Notes: a model not told the origin generated them from the sequence alone. DNA of 64,000 bases from an uncultured Eudoraea sp. (GCF_947260015.1 NZ_CAMYOM010000010.1:1-64000); one strand, 5' to 3'; counted from the first letter of the stretch, positions 8,950-16,952 are shown. Numbers and translations: made by a program.

Positions 8950-10002
8950 CTACTGCTTCGCTTTAGCCATATCAACATTCTCAATAAATTCTATCAGGCC
9001 TTTAAAATAAATTTCCGCATCATCATACATAGCTAAATGGCTACCATTTGGACAATGCAAATAGCGGCCGTTCTGAACTTCTGAAGCTATCCATTCCATG
9101 TGTTTTGGATCCATGGTGTCATAAGCCCCCCCAATAGCTAAGGTCGGAACTGTAATTTTTGAAAGTTCTGATTTTACATTCCAATTCTTCAATTTTGCAT
9201 CACCCACCACGCCAAATTCACTTGGGCCTTGCATAGTTACATAGAAATCCATATTTACGTGGGCAAATGCCCTGTTTACAGGGTTAGGCCATTCTTCCAA
9301 TGGCATTCGCAATACATGTTCCGGATAATAGTTGTTATAAATTAACTCAGAATATCGTGGGTTGCTATAATCACCTTTTGATTCCAGCACCCTTATTTCT
9401 TCTAATACATCCGGGGGTAATTGGGGGCCAAGAACATCATTGGCATAGGTAACATAATCCTGGATAGATGCCATCATGTTCGATATAATAAGGCCTTTTA
9501 GATTTTCCTGGTATTTTAGCGCGTATTCCATGCATAAGATGCCTCCCCAAGAACTTCCATAGAGGTAAAAATTATCTGAATTTAAACCAAGTGCCTTTCT
9601 AACCTGTTCCACCTCGTCCACATACCGGTCAACACTCCATAAGGTACTATCACTAGGCGTGTCACTGTAAAAAGATTCGAGCTGATCATAGTAGTAATAT
9701 TCTATTTCAGCGTTGGGGAAGTAAGAATCAAAAACTTCCAGATATTCATGGGTAAAACCTGGCCCGCCGTGTAGTAACAATACCTTCATGTCAGGGTTGT
9801 TTCCAATCCTTTTTGTCCAAACTTTAAATTCTCCTGCTGAGGTTTGAACCGGAATCATTTTTACCCCTCCACTTAATTTATCATCACGATCAGAATAATC
9901 TAAATAACTACTTGTTTGAACACTTGTCTTTTGTGTTTCCTGTTTATTTGTACAGCTTTGGAGGATTAGAAATACGGAAAGAATTAAGACTAACTTTCTC
10001 AT
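8950..10002 (-). CDS. lipoprotein prolyl aminopeptidase-like hydrolase (S33)
   Basis: A 350-residue alpha/beta hydrolase carrying a lipoprotein signal (MRKLVLILSVFLILQSCT), so it is probably anchored in the envelope. The S33 proline iminopeptidase hallmarks are present: LLHGGPGFTHEYLEVF for the oxyanion region (about residue 76), the nucleophile elbow YGSSWGGILCMEYAL (about 148), TLAIGGAYDTMDPKHMEW with the acidic residue, and CPNGSHLAMYDD with the catalytic His. It probably releases N-terminal Pro or other residues from short peptides, although some family members have other ester or amide substrates. It is monocistronic, with about 105 nt to the next gene upstream. Confidence 0.88.
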   Translation of the reverse strand: MRKLVLILSVFLILQSCTNKQETQKTSVQTSSYLDYSDRDDKLSGGVKMIPVQTSAGEFKVWTKRIGNNPDMKVLLLHGGPGFTHEYLEVFDSYFPNAEIEYYYYDQLESFYSDTPSDSTLWSVDRYVDEVEQVRKALGLNSDNFYLYGSSWGGILCMEYALKYQENLKGLIISNMMASIQDYVTYANDVLGPQLPPDVLEEIRVLESKGDYSNPRYSELIYNNYYPEHVLRMPLEEWPNPVNRAFAHVNMDFYVTMQGPSEFGVVGDAKLKNWNVKSELSKITVPTLAIGGAYDTMDPKHMEWIASEVQNGRYLHCPNGSHLAMYDDAEIYFKGLIEFIENVDMAKAKQ

Positions 10003-10107
10003 GGATTTTAGGTTTAGGTTAATTATAAATTATTGAATTTCACTTTTGAAGTATACGAGGAACTTAGCTGTTTGCAATACTTTGTTATTCATTATGCAAT
10101 TAATTTT

Positions 10108-10479
10108 CTATACGTGTTGATCGATAAGAATAGAATTTCCATCCGGGTCAAGTATAACAAAACTTGCGGGTCCGCTTGTACTTTCATCTGCTTCACTTTC
10201 CAGCTTGGTTCCTTTTTCTTTTAATTCCCTCTGAATTTCTCTTACGTCATCAAATTTTTTAAGTTTATTGGCTTCCGTGTCCCATCCAGGGTTAAAAGTC
10301 AAAATATTGTTTTCAAACATCCCTTGAAATAGTCCAATAAGTGAATTTTCGTTTTTCATTATCAGATAATTTTTTGCGATTTCGCCTGCGAAAACTTTAA
10401 AGCCTAAATTTTCATAAAATTCTTTTGACACATTAATGTCCTTAACACTAAGACTGATAGAAAATGCTCCTAATTTCAT
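10108..10479 (-). CDS. VOC family protein (glyoxalase/bleomycin-resistance fold)
   Basis: A 123-residue single-domain vicinal oxygen chelate protein. Two beta-alpha-beta-beta-beta modules are visible: FSISLSVKDINVSKEFYENL with GFKVFAG, and the second with EADESTSGPASFVILDPDGN and SILIDQH at the end. The DPDGN turn with a terminal acidic or His strand is characteristic. It could be a lyase, dioxygenase or binding protein; the metal ligands are not obvious enough to choose. It is 55 nt downstream of the SRPBCC gene on the same strand and may be co-transcribed with it. Confidence 0.82.
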   Translation of the reverse strand: MKLGAFSISLSVKDINVSKEFYENLGFKVFAGEIAKNYLIMKNENSLIGLFQGMFENNILTFNPGWDTEANKLKKFDDVREIQRELKEKGTKLESEADESTSGPASFVILDPDGNSILIDQHV

Positions 10480-10534
10480 ATTGTTTCCTTTTTATGCTAA
10501 CTGTATTAGATTCTATTTTTCCTGTGGGCTTTCT

Positions 10535-10924
10535 TTAAGTTTTAAAATAATTTTCCATGGGTATAAAGTAGTGCTCAAGCCAACCTTTTTTATATTGCGT
10601 CTGCCCTTCGGGGATGTTACTGTGATTTAAAATAAGCTCCGTCCCGTTTTCTGATTCTTTCAATTGGATTATTAACTTAGAATCTTTATCGTTGTCACCA
10701 AACTCTGATGTTCGCCAGCTTTGTATAATTTCTTTATTCGGCTTTAGCTCAATATTTTTCCCTTCAATATAACCGTCCCAGGCAGTAAACTTACCCCCAA
10801 TTATATTGCTGCATTTTGCCGGACCTCCGGTCATCTCAGAATGCTGAATACTATCCAGCCATGCATCATAAATTTCAGATGGTTTTGCCTTAAAGTTATG
10901 TCTTAACTCAAATGATTCTTTCAT
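10535..10924 (-). CDS. SRPBCC/AHSA1-domain protein
   Basis: A 129-residue protein of the START-like helix-grip fold. It begins with SFELRHNFKAKPSEIYDAWL, the typical opening of activator-of-Hsp90-like (AHSA1) domains. This continues with HSEMTGGPAKCSNIIGGKFTA (interrupted by family-specific residues) and ends with KKGWLEHYFIPMENYF. Such proteins bind small hydrophobic ligands or interact with partners; no enzymatic residues can be assigned. It lies upstream of a VOC gene on the same strand, a pairing common in Bacteroidota. A small lipoprotein-signal-like frame abuts its start (see 10927-11022). Confidence 0.85.
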   Translation of the reverse strand: MKESFELRHNFKAKPSEIYDAWLDSIQHSEMTGGPAKCSNIIGGKFTAWDGYIEGKNIELKPNKEIIQSWRTSEFGDNDKDSKLIIQLKESENGTELILNHSNIPEGQTQYKKGWLEHYFIPMENYFKT

Positions 10925-10926
10925 GA

Positions 10927-11022
10927 TTAATTTGATTCTGAATTTTGAAGATTGTTTTTACAACCAAAATTTAATAAAATCAAAGCGATAAAAGTTAGAT
11001 ATTTTATTTTCTTATTAATTAG
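10927..11022 (-). pseudogene. lipoprotein signal-peptide-like remnant
   Basis: Between the epimerase-like gene and the SRPBCC gene a minus-strand frame reads KIKYLTFIALILLNFGCK and stops 10 codons later. This has a basic n-region, hydrophobic h-region and lipobox-like FGC, as in a lipoprotein signal peptide. There is no ATG in the frame and the mature part is only about 11 residues, so it looks like the 5' end of a lost lipoprotein gene rather than a functional gene. Chance cannot be excluded. Confidence 0.35.
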
Positions 11023-11057
11023 CCTAAATAGGCTACGATCGTTTTTTACTTTGTTAG

Positions 11058-12176
11058 TTACAGTGATTTCCATTTTTCAATAATTGATTTTTCTCTGGCC
11101 AAAATTGATTTTGGATTTAATTCAACCTTATCTCTTTGTTTTTGACTCACTGCATCAGAATTCCACCAATCATAAGTATCTTTTATGGTTTCAACTAAAG
11201 GTCTAAATGAAAGACCATTTTCTTTTGCTTTATGATTATTGATTTTTGCTGACCCTTTATTATTTTCTATTGGCATGATCCATGGGACAATGTGATTTAC
11301 TTTATTCTCTTTCAAAAAATCATAATCATCAATCTTGACAAGTGATGTCTTTATGTCAAATGCATTTTTTGCTTCCTCGACAAATGAATATATGTTTTGT
11401 GATTCTTTAGGACCAACAGCGTTATATGTTCCTCCTTTTTTATCTTCTATTAATCGAATCATCCATTCAGCTGCATCTCTTACGTCTATATATTGAACCA
11501 TATCATTTGCTTTTCCAGGCACCATTGTTTCTCCACCTTTGCTCAATCTAATTGGCCAGTATATGAATCTATTCGATTTGTCGGCAGGTCCAATCATATA
11601 AGTTGGTCTTACGACAATTGTTCTATTTATTCCGAATTGGTTAATAGCTTCAATTTCAGAATTCGCTTTCATTGTTCCATATCCATATTCCATTTTTTGT
11701 TCCTCATCAATTCCCTCTGGTTCAGAAAGTATGACTTTCGAATCTTCTTTGTAATCACTGTTTAAATAAGGATAGTAAACGCCAGTTGAAGAAGTATATA
11801 GATATAGTTCACAATTTTCCTTTAATAGTGCTGCAGAATTTTTAGTCCATTCAGCATTGTGGCCAGAATTATCAATTACAACATCCCATTTACGATTGTA
11901 CAATGCGGTCAAATTATCGTTTCTATCACCAATAAGTTGCTCAACATCCTTGAAAAGATTTTTATAAATAGATGGTTTGGTTTTCCCTCTTGTAAAAGTT
12001 GTAATTGAATGTCCTCTGCCAAGGGCATAAGCAATTTGATGTGGCCCTAAAAAACTAGTTCCTCCCAGAATTAGAATCTTTAATTTCTTTCTTTTGCTTG
12101 TGCATGATGAAAGCTCGTAAGTACCTGCCACTAACCCTGCCGCAGTTAATGCCTTTAAAAAAATTCTTCTTTTCAT
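11058..12176 (-). CDS. Tat-exported NAD-dependent epimerase/dehydratase-like protein
   Basis: A 372-residue protein with a twin-arginine signal (MKRRIFLKALTAAGLVAG) followed by LSSC, which could be a lipobox. The mature protein is an extended-SDR Rossmann domain: ILGGTSFLGPHQIAYAL replaces the usual GxxGxxG, and YLYTSSTGVYYP and EYGYGTMKANSE contain the Ser-Tyr-Lys-type catalytic triad. Exported NAD-binding epimerases of this type occur in Bacteroidota; the Tat route fits folding with cofactor before export. The substrate is unknown. It is monocistronic, with a long upstream non-coding stretch containing a tex fragment. Confidence 0.82.
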   Translation of the reverse strand: MKRRIFLKALTAAGLVAGTYELSSCTSKRKKLKILILGGTSFLGPHQIAYALGRGHSITTFTRGKTKPSIYKNLFKDVEQLIGDRNDNLTALYNRKWDVVIDNSGHNAEWTKNSAALLKENCELYLYTSSTGVYYPYLNSDYKEDSKVILSEPEGIDEEQKMEYGYGTMKANSEIEAINQFGINRTIVVRPTYMIGPADKSNRFIYWPIRLSKGGETMVPGKANDMVQYIDVRDAAEWMIRLIEDKKGGTYNAVGPKESQNIYSFVEEAKNAFDIKTSLVKIDDYDFLKENKVNHIVPWIMPIENNKGSAKINNHKAKENGLSFRPLVETIKDTYDWWNSDAVSQKQRDKVELNPKSILAREKSIIEKWKSL

Positions 12177-12906
12177 ATTATTTCATAGAATTATCTCAAC
12201 CAATTGGCCCATGGAGCCATTTATAAATAAACTTGAAAAAAAATAACAGTACGAAGACCAGTTTTGTTAAGTTACAAAAATTCCAGAGATCAATGATTGT
12301 TGTCTTTCGAAAGAAAGGTGTTCGTGAATTCTATAATTAACCATGGAAATGACATTGTCAAATGCCGGATTTCACTTTCACTCTTTTTGTTACCACGACC
12401 AATACTGCTAAATTTTGCTAGTCCTGCGTTTAAACCAACACCGGCGGTATTTCCTAATACAAAACCAGAAAAAAACCTAATTATGCAATGTCAATTGAAA
12501 GCTTTTTCTGGGAACATCAATGTCCAGGACTTTTACAATTGTCTGTTGGTCTGGACTTACATATTCCTTCACATATTTTACGATAATTTCTGATATATTA
12601 GAAATATGAATCAGTCCACTTTCTTTGATAGTAAAATCGACAAAACAACCAAATATTGTAATGTTGTTGATTATGTCCGGAAGTAATTGACCTACATAAA
12701 GGTCGGTTAGTGATGTTTTATTTTGATTGCAGTTAAAAATTGATTACCGCTTTTGCCTTTACTAATTAGTTGATATTCAAAATATTATTGTTTATATTTA
12801 AGAATCAGTCACCAGGAATCCAGACGATTGGAACCCGAAGAATATTGAAAAATTTGAAGAGGATGGATGGAACGTATGAGTATAGAATAATTTAAAACAG
12901 GAACAT
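12177..12906. other. 730-bp intergenic stretch, mostly decayed sequence
   Basis: No intact gene is visible. The minus strand of 12477-12720 preserves a recognisable Tex S1-domain fragment, listed separately. Downstream of its stop (12295-12476, minus) another frame stays open for about 55 codons but I do not recognise it. Near 12800-12875 on the plus strand a 25-codon open stretch (NPDDWNPKNIEKFEEDGWNV) between two stops looks protein-like and could be another gene remnant. The last 50 bp before 12907 presumably hold the promoter of the next gene, but no TAnnTTTG box stands out. Confidence 0.6.
12477..12720 (-). pseudogene. tex: fragment of tex (S1 RNA-binding domain)
   Basis: Reading the minus strand from about 12715 to the TAG at 12477 gives SLTDLYVGQLLPDIINNIT, then FGCFVDFTIKESGLIHISNI, and finally TIVKVLDIDVPRKSFQLTL. 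This matches the C-terminal S1 domain of the Tex/YhgF transcription accessory protein almost segment by segment (FGAFVDIG, DGLVHIS, VKVLEVDxxRKR in typical members). Further upstream the frame meets a stop. The other 600 or more residues of Tex are absent, so this is a decayed gene end, not a functional small protein. Confidence 0.75.
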
Positions 12907-13548
12907 ATGAAAAATTTAAAACTTTGGATAGTTGCGATCAGTTTGTTAATTGGATTGCATGTACTTGCACAGACCCCAGATCAAATAGATCCTCTAAACG
13001 CAGCGGCAATGATGGAGAATGTCCAGAATATGCAGAAAGATATGGCGCGTCTTAAGGCATTGAAACCCATGACCAATGAACAACTTAAGGCATGGCTGCC
13101 CGAGGCATTGGGAGAACTAAAAAGGGTCAGATTTTCAGTTGGCGATGGCGGCACCGGTATGGTTGCTATAACCGGCAGGTACAATGCCACTGATGAGCCC
13201 GAATACCTAAATACGGACGATATGAGAGATGTAGTCAATACCAAGAATAAAACACTCGTACTTGAAGTTATGGATGGAGCAGGATCCGGAGCCGATATGT
13301 TTTCTTCCATGGTAATGCTGAATAGTATGAACTTTGAATCGGAAGATGAATATAAGCAAGTGAAACGAGTCAATGTTAATGGCATTAGTGCCCAACAGAC
13401 CTATCATAAACAGTCAGATAAAACCGAACTACAATTTTTTCACAAGGATCGATTTGGAATAACTGTCACTGCCACCTTTATGGATCCGGAGGAAACCTGG
13501 GCGTACATGGAAATATTTGACCTGGAAGATTTACCGCCAAAAGATTAA
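12907..13548 (+). CDS. secreted protein of unknown function
   Basis: A 213-residue protein with a clear Sec signal peptide (hydrophobic core KLWIVAISLLIGLHVLA, cleavage probably after LAQ). The mature part begins with a helical segment rich in Met and Asn (AAMMENVQNMQKDMARLKAL) and continues with beta-strand-like sequence (GTGMVAITGRYNATDEPEYL). A conserved-looking acidic C-terminus, DLEDLPPKD, ends it. I do not recognise the family. No lipobox Cys is present, so it is likely periplasmic. It stands alone between the tex remnant and a VOC gene on the opposite strand. Confidence 0.7.
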   Translation: MKNLKLWIVAISLLIGLHVLAQTPDQIDPLNAAAMMENVQNMQKDMARLKALKPMTNEQLKAWLPEALGELKRVRFSVGDGGTGMVAITGRYNATDEPEYLNTDDMRDVVNTKNKTLVLEVMDGAGSGADMFSSMVMLNSMNFESEDEYKQVKRVNVNGISAQQTYHKQSDKTELQFFHKDRFGITVTATFMDPEETWAYMEIFDLEDLPPKD

Positions 13549-13620
13549 GTACAGAAAAAAGAACTGGACCAGGGCTTTTCATAGGAGTCATTGTTGTAGC
13601 CAGTTTTTTATTTGATGATA

Positions 13621-13968
13621 TCATTTATCCGACCAAACTGCCAGTTCATTTTCAGAGGGATCAACAAAATGAAACCTGCTACCACCCGGAAAAGAAAAAA
13701 TATCTTTTATGATTTTACCGCCAGCCTCTGTAATTTTATTTTTTATCAGGTCAAGGTTTTTATGATATAAAACAATTAATACACCATTTACAATTTCATT
13801 TTCAGTTTTTTCAAATCCTCCCTCAAGTCCACTTTCCGAAAAAGCTGTATAAGTTGGTCCATAATCCGTAAAAGTCCAATCAAAAGAAGTGGTATAAAAT
13901 TCCTTTATTTTTTCAAGGTCTTTCGCTTTAAATTCAACGTAATTAATATGATTGTCTTTTATTTCCAT
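13621..13968 (-). CDS. VOC family protein
   Basis: A 115-residue single-domain vicinal oxygen chelate protein. It opens with HINYVEFKAKDLEKIKEFYT, has the second-module segment VLIVLYHKNLDLIKNKITEA with GGKIIKDIFSFPGG, and ends with FHFVDPSENELAVWSD. The terminal strand with an acidic or aromatic ending is usual for glyoxalase-like proteins predicted to be lyases or antibiotic-resistance-like binding proteins. No substrate can be given. It is monocistronic, about 70 nt from the convergent secreted-protein gene. Confidence 0.85.
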   Translation of the reverse strand: MEIKDNHINYVEFKAKDLEKIKEFYTTSFDWTFTDYGPTYTAFSESGLEGGFEKTENEIVNGVLIVLYHKNLDLIKNKITEAGGKIIKDIFSFPGGSRFHFVDPSENELAVWSDK

Positions 13969-14099
13969 TTTAACAGATTTAATCTATTTTACTTTTTTTA
14001 TCCCTCCCGGTAATTCGGTCGCCTAAAGTTAATGTTATTCCATCAATTCAATTAAATAAAAAACTTAATCAGTAACCCGGCATAGAACTTATTAGAGTT

Positions 14100-14135
14100 T
14101 TGCAACTCCTTTGCAGTTTGCACCCATATATTGTT
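14100..14135 (+). promoter_or_regulatory. promoter-like pair TTGCAAC-N20-TATATTGTT (HlyD gene)
   Basis: TTGCAAC at 14100-14106 and TATATTGTT at 14127-14135 are separated by exactly 20 nt, about 50 nt upstream of the HlyD-family ATG. The same two boxes with the same 20-nt spacing lie before the ABC exporter gene (17278-17313). The spacing fits the Bacteroidota -33/-7 layout, with a -7 box slightly off TAnnTTTG. Confidence 0.6.
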
Positions 14136-14185
14136 AAACCAACGGTATTCCGGCAATAGGAATCAATTTTTAGCACTATGGAATT

Positions 14186-15355
14186 ATGAAACAGGTTTTT
14201 CCCAAAGAGATCCTGGAAAATACCGCCGAAGTACACCGGTTTAAGCACAGCACAAAAAGTAAGGTCATATATCTGCTCCTCCTTGTACTGCTGTTAGGGT
14301 CTTTTATGACCCTTCCCTTTTTAAAAGTAGATGTGGTTGCTACCGCGAGGGGCATTATTAAACCCAATAAGGAGCGCCTTAATATAAGCCTTATAACCTC
14401 TGGTCAGGTGTTTTTTAGCCTCCTTGCCAACAATAAAAAGGTAACAAAAGGAGACACCCTCCTAATACTCGAGAATCAGGGGATAGACCAGAAGCTTAGT
14501 CTTTCTGCCTTTCAAAGCCGCGAGACATTTGCCTTTACCCAGGATCTTAGCCTGCTTTTACATCAAAAAAAAGTAAGGCTCTCAGAATTGACTTCGGCCA
14601 AATACCAAAAGGAATATCTGCAGTACGCTCAAAAACGCACAGAACTGCAGCTTCGCATGCAAAAGCTAAAGGCAGACTTTGAGCGCTATAAATTGCTATA
14701 TAACAAAGGGGTTATAGCCCGGGTAGAATATGATAATTACAAATTAGACTATGACCTGGCCTTATCAGAACTGCTGCAGCATAGGAAACAACAGCAAAAT
14801 TCCTGGCAGGCAGATTTAACCCGGTACAACAATACCCTAAAAGAGTTGCAGGCTACTGATGACCAACTGGTGGAACAAAAAAGCCAATACATAATCACAG
14901 CCCCGGCCAATGGCACCTTGTTAAATGTACAGCAGCAGGATGCCGGTAATTTTGTTAATGCGGGTTCCGTACTGGCTCAAATATCTCCCAACACCTCTTT
15001 GTTGGTAGAGTGCTATGTGAGTCCGTCAGACATAGGTCTGATCAAAGAACAGGACCGCACCAACTTCCAGATTGACGCTTACAACTACAACCAATGGGGC
15101 CTGGCGTCGGGGCGAGTTATTGAGATAGGGAAAGACATAGAATTTCTGGAAGAGCAATCTGTCTTTAAGGTGCGTTGTAGCCTTGACCAGAAATACCTTC
15201 TGCTAAAAAACGGATTTAAGGGAAACCTTAAAAAAGGGATGACCTTAAATGCCCATTTTAAGTTGAGCAGGCGAAGCCTGTTTGAATTACTGTATGATAA
15301 AATGGACGATTGGTTAAATCCGTCTAATAATTCTGTCACTCCTCCAGAATTTTAA
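14186..15355 (+). CDS. HlyD-family membrane fusion protein for peptide export
   Basis: A 389-residue periplasmic adaptor that would link the C39 ABC exporter at 17332 to an outer-membrane channel. A short cytoplasmic N-terminus is followed by one membrane helix (VIYLLLLVLLLGSFMTLPFL, about residues 31-50). Next come a biotinyl-lipoyl-like half (DVVATARGIIKPN, VTKGDTLLILENQG), a long coiled-coil hairpin (about residues 95-230), the second half (YIITAPANGTLLNVQQQDAG) and beta-barrel segments. The length and domain order match bacteriocin-secretion HlyD proteins. It is separated from its exporter by peptide and CPBP genes but shares a promoter motif with it. Confidence 0.9.
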   Translation: MKQVFPKEILENTAEVHRFKHSTKSKVIYLLLLVLLLGSFMTLPFLKVDVVATARGIIKPNKERLNISLITSGQVFFSLLANNKKVTKGDTLLILENQGIDQKLSLSAFQSRETFAFTQDLSLLLHQKKVRLSELTSAKYQKEYLQYAQKRTELQLRMQKLKADFERYKLLYNKGVIARVEYDNYKLDYDLALSELLQHRKQQQNSWQADLTRYNNTLKELQATDDQLVEQKSQYIITAPANGTLLNVQQQDAGNFVNAGSVLAQISPNTSLLVECYVSPSDIGLIKEQDRTNFQIDAYNYNQWGLASGRVIEIGKDIEFLEEQSVFKVRCSLDQKYLLLKNGFKGNLKKGMTLNAHFKLSRRSLFELLYDKMDDWLNPSNNSVTPPEF

Positions 15356-15370
15356 ATGTTCATGCAAGTG

Positions 15371-15434
15371 TTATGCGGGGAATATCGTGAATTTAGCTGA
15401 GAACAAATCATCCAGGTGCGCAATGGAGGGTTTA
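15371..15434 (+). promoter_or_regulatory. conserved upstream element, copy A (peptide 1-3 block)
   Basis: A 64-bp stretch 5' of the first peptide gene aligns over its whole length with 16953-17014 upstream of the fourth peptide gene, with only two or three small gaps. Shared blocks are TTATGC-x-GGGAAT, TTAGC, AATCATC, TGCGCA and an AGG-x-TTTA end. Copy A carries an imperfect palindrome, CCAGGTGCGCAATGG, at 15412-15426. It could be an operator, an unusual promoter or an RNA hairpin; no TAnnTTTG box is present. Confidence 0.6.
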
Positions 15435-15465
15435 TAACTAAATGTGTAATTAAAAATTAAAAAAG

Positions 15466-15618
15466 ATGGAAGAATTGACTTTATACGAATTAAAAAACAC
15501 AGAAGGGGGAATGCTAATTGGCGCACCTCCTGGGTTTATAATAAACGCTGCCATTGTAGCGGGTAGGTCTGCCAGTGCCTGGTGGAAAGGATTTAAAAAT
15601 GGAACGGATTATTTTTAA
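15466..15618 (+). CDS. double-glycine-leader peptide 1 (bacteriocin-like precursor)
   Basis: A 50-residue ORF. The leader MEELTLYELKNTEGG ends in Gly-Gly after residue 15, as expected for C39 processing. The predicted 35-residue core starts MLIGAPPGF, has a hydrophobic middle (IINAAIVAG) and an aromatic, basic end with a GFKNG (GxxxG) motif. No cysteines are present. The gene lies directly downstream of the HlyD gene and of the conserved element, and 21 nt before peptide 2, so peptides 1-3 are probably one transcript. The start ATG follows an A-rich stretch (AAAAAAG). Leader form, size and context support the call; activity is inferred. Confidence 0.8.
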   Translation: MEELTLYELKNTEGGMLIGAPPGFIINAAIVAGRSASAWWKGFKNGTDYF

Positions 15619-15639
15619 TTTAATAAAACCATAAAGAAA

Positions 15640-15798
15640 ATGAGAAATTTAGATAAAAATGAATTGAAAAAAATAGTGGGCGGTTATAAGGCTGCCTGGT
15701 ATGAAATAGCAGCTTTTATGGCAGGTGATATGGCCGGGAGAGGTTTTGATTTTGTCCATGGATTTTGGGATGGGATTAATGGAGTTGCGCGACATTAG
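15640..15798 (+). CDS. double-glycine-leader peptide 2 (bacteriocin-like precursor)
   Basis: A 52-residue ORF with a classical leader, MRNLDKNELKKIVGG: acidic residue and Leu-Leu-Ile spacing before Gly-Gly at 14-15. The predicted 37-residue core is Gly- and aromatic-rich, with two GxxxG motifs (GDMAG and GFWDG), no Cys, and a C-terminal VARH. Its amphipathic helix character and GxxxG resemble two-peptide (class IIb) bacteriocins. It sits 21 nt after peptide 1 and 42 nt before peptide 3. No family name can be assigned from sequence alone. Confidence 0.82.
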   Translation: MRNLDKNELKKIVGGYKAAWYEIAAFMAGDMAGRGFDFVHGFWDGINGVARH

Positions 15799-15840
15799 AG
15801 AATTTGATTTGATTATTATAACTTTTAAAATGAAATAAAA

Positions 15841-15999
15841 ATGGAATTAGAATATTTAAGATTTGATGAAACAATAGGAATCAATGGCGGAGTCAAAAGC
15901 GACTACAATTTTGGCCATGCGGTTGGAGACCATCTTCGTCACGGTTTTCAAACCTTTGGCGATATAGTTTCATGGGCTTTTGGTCTTTTTAATGGTTAA
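15841..15999 (+). CDS. double-glycine-leader peptide 3 (bacteriocin-like precursor)
   Basis: A 52-residue ORF. The leader MELEYLRFDETIGINGG ends with Gly-Gly at residues 16-17. The 35-residue core begins VKSDYNFGHAVGDHL, contains one GxxxG (GHAVG), and ends with an aromatic hydrophobic tail (WAFGLFNG). Its core start is similar to that of peptide 4 (pattern K-x-D-Y-N-x-G-H-x-x-G), suggesting duplication. It is the last gene of the first peptide block and is followed 16 nt later by a strong terminator. Confidence 0.82.
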   Translation: MELEYLRFDETIGINGGVKSDYNFGHAVGDHLRHGFQTFGDIVSWAFGLFNG

Positions 16000-16015
16000 T
16001 ACGTTTACAGGCGGT

Positions 16016-16050
16016 AAAAAGTCACTCTTCATATTTGGGGTGACTTTTTT
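16016..16050 (+). terminator. rho-independent terminator after peptide 3
   Basis: AAAAAGTCAC at 16016-16025 pairs with GTGACTTTTT at 16040-16049 across a 14-nt loop, followed by a T. It closes the peptide 1-3 block. Confidence 0.8.
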
Positions 16051-16193
16051 GACGTGCCAGTCTTCTTGCTCATTATAAAAGTTTTTTAGGATCATTGCCA
16101 ATGGGTCAATTCAAGTATAGATCTCAATATGAAAGCCAAGGTGTGAAATCAAAGTTCAAATAATTTAATTTTTTATTAAATTCTCCTTACTCT

Positions 16194-16928
16194 ATGAAGA
16201 ATCAAAGTAAAAACTTCGGTAAAGAAGTAATTGTTCAAAAGATTAAAGCAATAGTCAATTTCGTAAAGAATCCTGATAACAAATTGAGCAGATCTAATGA
16301 TGTCAAAAAGAACCTTAAATCTGTCTTCATATTTTATTTGATCAAGTTATTTTTTCTGTTACTATGGATTATTGTAGTAACGACGTGGGTAGAATTAGGT
16401 GAGCCTCCGGTAGTAGCTATAAGAAATAAACTATCACCTCTAAATTTTATGCTATATGCCTTACTATTCGGACCTTTCCTGGAGGAAGCAATATTTAGAT
16501 TGTCACTTGTTTTTAAACCATTATATATTACAATATCCGTTTTCCTTTTGACATATGTCCTTGCTTCTAAATTGGGTTTTGGGATTGGCCATTTAGATAT
16601 TGATAATTATGTACTGGAAAGAATTCTTATATCAGCTCTATTTGCGTTGATCACCTATTTTTTTGCTAATAAATATTTCACCTATTTTTTAAAATTTTGG
16701 AATACAAATTTTAGATGGATTTATTATACGACTATAATTGTTTTTGCATTACTTCATTTAGAGTTTACTGAATTAACTTTTAATAAATTCCTGTTTTTCC
16801 CATTACTTACTTTTCCTCAGTTATTGGGTGGCACAATAGGCGGTTATATTAGAATTAAATACGGCTTTATTTATTCTTGCCTATTTCATGGCATTAATAA
16901 TATCTTGCCCACTTTATCTGTCCTTTAA
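16194..16928 (+). CDS. CPBP (CAAX/ABI) family intramembrane protease, candidate immunity protein
   Basis: A 244-residue multi-pass membrane protein with the three CPBP motifs. EEAIFRLSLVF, near residue 97, carries the glutamate pair and Arg. A His in ALLHLEFTELTF is near residue 188, and CLFHGINNIL near 229 carries the last His/Asn. A soluble basic N-terminus of about 45 residues precedes the first helix (SVFIFYLIKLFFLLLWIIVV). CPBP proteins act as self-immunity proteins in many lactic-acid-bacterium bacteriocin loci, or as peptide processing proteases. Its position between two blocks of double-glycine peptides supports immunity here by analogy. Confidence 0.87.
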   Translation: MKNQSKNFGKEVIVQKIKAIVNFVKNPDNKLSRSNDVKKNLKSVFIFYLIKLFFLLLWIIVVTTWVELGEPPVVAIRNKLSPLNFMLYALLFGPFLEEAIFRLSLVFKPLYITISVFLLTYVLASKLGFGIGHLDIDNYVLERILISALFALITYFFANKYFTYFLKFWNTNFRWIYYTTIIVFALLHLEFTELTFNKFLFFPLLTFPQLLGGTIGGYIRIKYGFIYSCLFHGINNILPTLSVL

Positions 16929-16952
16929 TAAATCGATAGTTAAGTGCAAAGT

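Noticed and set aside
12297-12593. 98-codon plus-strand open frame in the long intergenic region
   Set aside because: It is partly antisense to the recognisable tex S1 fragment, has no domain-like sequence and no promoter, so it is treated as chance.
12800-12880. Protein-like 25-codon stretch (NPDDWNPKNIEKFEEDGWNV)
   Set aside because: It looks like a gene remnant but I cannot assign a family; it is mentioned only in the intergenic entry.
16100-16163. 20-codon ORF between the peptide 3 terminator and the CPBP gene
   Set aside because: It has no Gly-Gly leader and low-complexity composition, so it was not called as a fifth peptide.
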